NCBI GenBank assembly: GCA_950106755.1
Contig: CATNNA010000006.1
Location: forward strand, 1,426,001 to 1,490,000
Length of the DNA: 64,000 bases
DNA from: Climacium dendroides
Taxonomy: Eukaryota; Streptophyta; Bryopsida; Hypnales; Climaciaceae
Direction of reading: 5' to 3'
Position numbers and translations under genes: made by a program. Numbering within the stretch: position 1 is the stretch's first letter; every line of letters begins with the position of its first letter. Positions 63,101 to 64,000 of the stretch are shown one piece after another. The notes beneath the pieces are model-generated. The model was not told the origin of the DNA. It did not search any database and worked only from the letters and a program-made list of their open reading frames with translations.

Positions 63101-64000
63101 ACTTAATTTTAAGACAAACCAGTCTATCGCTTTCCTACAGTGTCTTCTTCATTTGATATGGATTTCAAAACAAATACTCTAGAAATCATGCTGTATTTAA
63201 TAAAACCCAAACCAATAAATTAGATCGGTTTGACGTGCAAGCATGTCCAAAAACGTAACACACAAGTTGCAATTGTTCAAAATAATTAGGATTCATGGAA
63301 AAACTTAACTTGAAGACAAACCAGTCTATTGCTTTCCTACAGTGTCTTCTTCATTTGATATGGATTTCAAAACAAATACTCTAGAAATTGTGCTGTATTT
63401 AATACAAACCAAACCAATAAATTATATCGGTTTGACGTGCAAGCATGTCCAAAAACGTAACACACAAGTTGCAATTGTTCAAAATAATTAGGATTCATGG
63501 AAAAATTTAACTTGAAGACAAACCAGTCTATTGCTTTCCTACAGTGTCTTCTTCATTTGATATGGATTTCAAAACAAATACTCTAGAAATCATGCTGTAT
63601 TTAATAAAACCCAAACCAATAAATTAGATCGGTTTGACGTGGAAGCATGTCCAAAAACGTAACACACAAGTTGCAATTATTCAAAATAATTAGGATTCAT
63701 GGAAATACTTAATTTTAAGACAACCCAGCCTATTGCTTTCATACATTGTCTTTGACATTTGAAATGGATTTCAAAACAAATACTCTAGAAATCATGCTGT
63801 ATTTAATAAAACCCAAACCAATAAATTATATCGGTTTGACGTGCAAGCATGTCCAAAAACGTAACACACAAGTTGCAATTGTTCAAAATAATTAGGATTC
63901 ATGGAAATACTTAATTTTAAGACAACCCAGCCTATTGCTTTCATACATTGTCTTTGACATTTGAAATGGATTTCAAAACAAATACTCTAGAAATCATGCT
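60166..64000 (+). repeat. Zone VII: mixed, more individually diverged monomers, cut by window end
   Basis: Many variants here are seen once or twice only: AATTCAAACC tails (60373, 60575, 61182), CAAATTGTCTAG (60546), CTACACAGTC (60714), CTCTAAAAATC (60756), AATAGTCTAG (60951), TTCAAAATCATTAG (61259), GCTATATTTAATAATACCC (61373), TTTAAGAAAACCC (61985), CTATCGC (63126), GAAATTGTGCTG (63386) and AATTATTC (63677). GTGGAAGC units occur at 61821, 62629 and 63639, 4 and 5 monomers apart. The last complete start is 63825 and the array runs off the window. Confidence 0.82.

Larger units (their letters stand above)
1..64000 (+). repeat. Satellite DNA array, 202-bp monomer, about 316 tandem units
   Basis: The motif TTATATCGGTTTGACGTGCA recurs at 1, 203, 405, 607, 809, 1011 and so on to 63825, giving a basic period of 202 bp. 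The final unit is cut by the window end after 176 bp. All units read in the same direction and I saw no inverted unit, unrelated insertion or gap. Nearly all units are 202 bp; a few are 201 or 203 through single-base indels. The consensus is about 32% GC. Because 202 is not a multiple of 3, reading frames rotate from unit to unit, and every frame meets stops within one monomer, so the array is non-coding. Long homogeneous arrays like this are typical of eukaryotic centromeric or other heterochromatic satellite. The family is not one I recognise, and the host is not determinable here. Confidence 0.98.

Noticed and set aside
1..64000. CRISPR array, because a conserved segment alternates regularly with a more variable segment.
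   Set aside because: The variable segments are homologous to each other and fall into a few types; they are not unique spacers. The 202-bp period is far outside CRISPR repeat-spacer sizes and no cas gene is present.

Overview
The whole 64 kb window is one tandem satellite-DNA array. A monomer of 202 bp (about 32% GC by hand count of the consensus) repeats head to tail from the first base to the last, always in the same orientation. Counting monomer starts from base 1 to the last start at 63825 gives about 316 complete units plus a 176-bp partial unit. Both array edges lie outside the window. I found no protein-coding gene, RNA gene, transposon insertion, inversion or non-satellite spacer. Such an array points to a eukaryotic centromeric, pericentromeric or other heterochromatic block. 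I do not recognise the satellite family and cannot name the host from sequence alone.

Monomers have two parts. Bases 6-66 (ATCGG to about AATTA) are nearly the same in every unit, hold all three consensus CpGs and contain a 16-bp imperfect dyad (GACGTGC-AA-GCATGTC). Bases 67-202 carry most diagnostic variants and sort monomers into types: A (TTGAAGAC, CTACAGTGTC), A2 (TTGAGGAC with ATCGTG), B (GGAAATACTTAATTTTAAG, CTTTGACATTTG), C (TTACACGGTC, TATAAATC, AATGAAACCC), C2 (as C but TTACACTGTC and AATTTGAAAAC), and later D-like forms (ATCGTCCTG, AATACAAACC). Hybrids between types also occur.

Types are arranged in higher-order repeats (HORs) that change along the window. Zone I (1-7878): A, A2 and B only, with two 1,616-bp 8-mers differing at one base by eye, a 9-mer and a 404-bp dimer run. 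Zone II (7879-12179): two 2,222-bp 11-mers. Zone III (12180-31600): A/B/C mixtures, 1,818-bp 9-mers, an 808-bp 4-mer doublet, and a 5.87-kb block copied at a lag of 6,058 bp. Zone IV (31512-39187): 7-mer and 3-mer blocks marked by AAAGCAG and a seven-A run. Zone V (39188-45042): mixed, with a lag-2,019 duplication. Zone VI (45043-60165): HORs of 3,837, 3,231 and 3,231 bp plus a partial fourth. Zone VII (60166-64000): a less ordered mixture with many private variants.

The layout looks like repeated local amplification, in which blocks of 2 to 30 monomers are duplicated, diverge slightly and are duplicated again. The most distinctive points are the conserved CpG-bearing core with its dyad, the nested HOR hierarchy with markers that order the duplications, and the near-identity of some multi-kb copies, which means either very recent expansion or assembly duplication.
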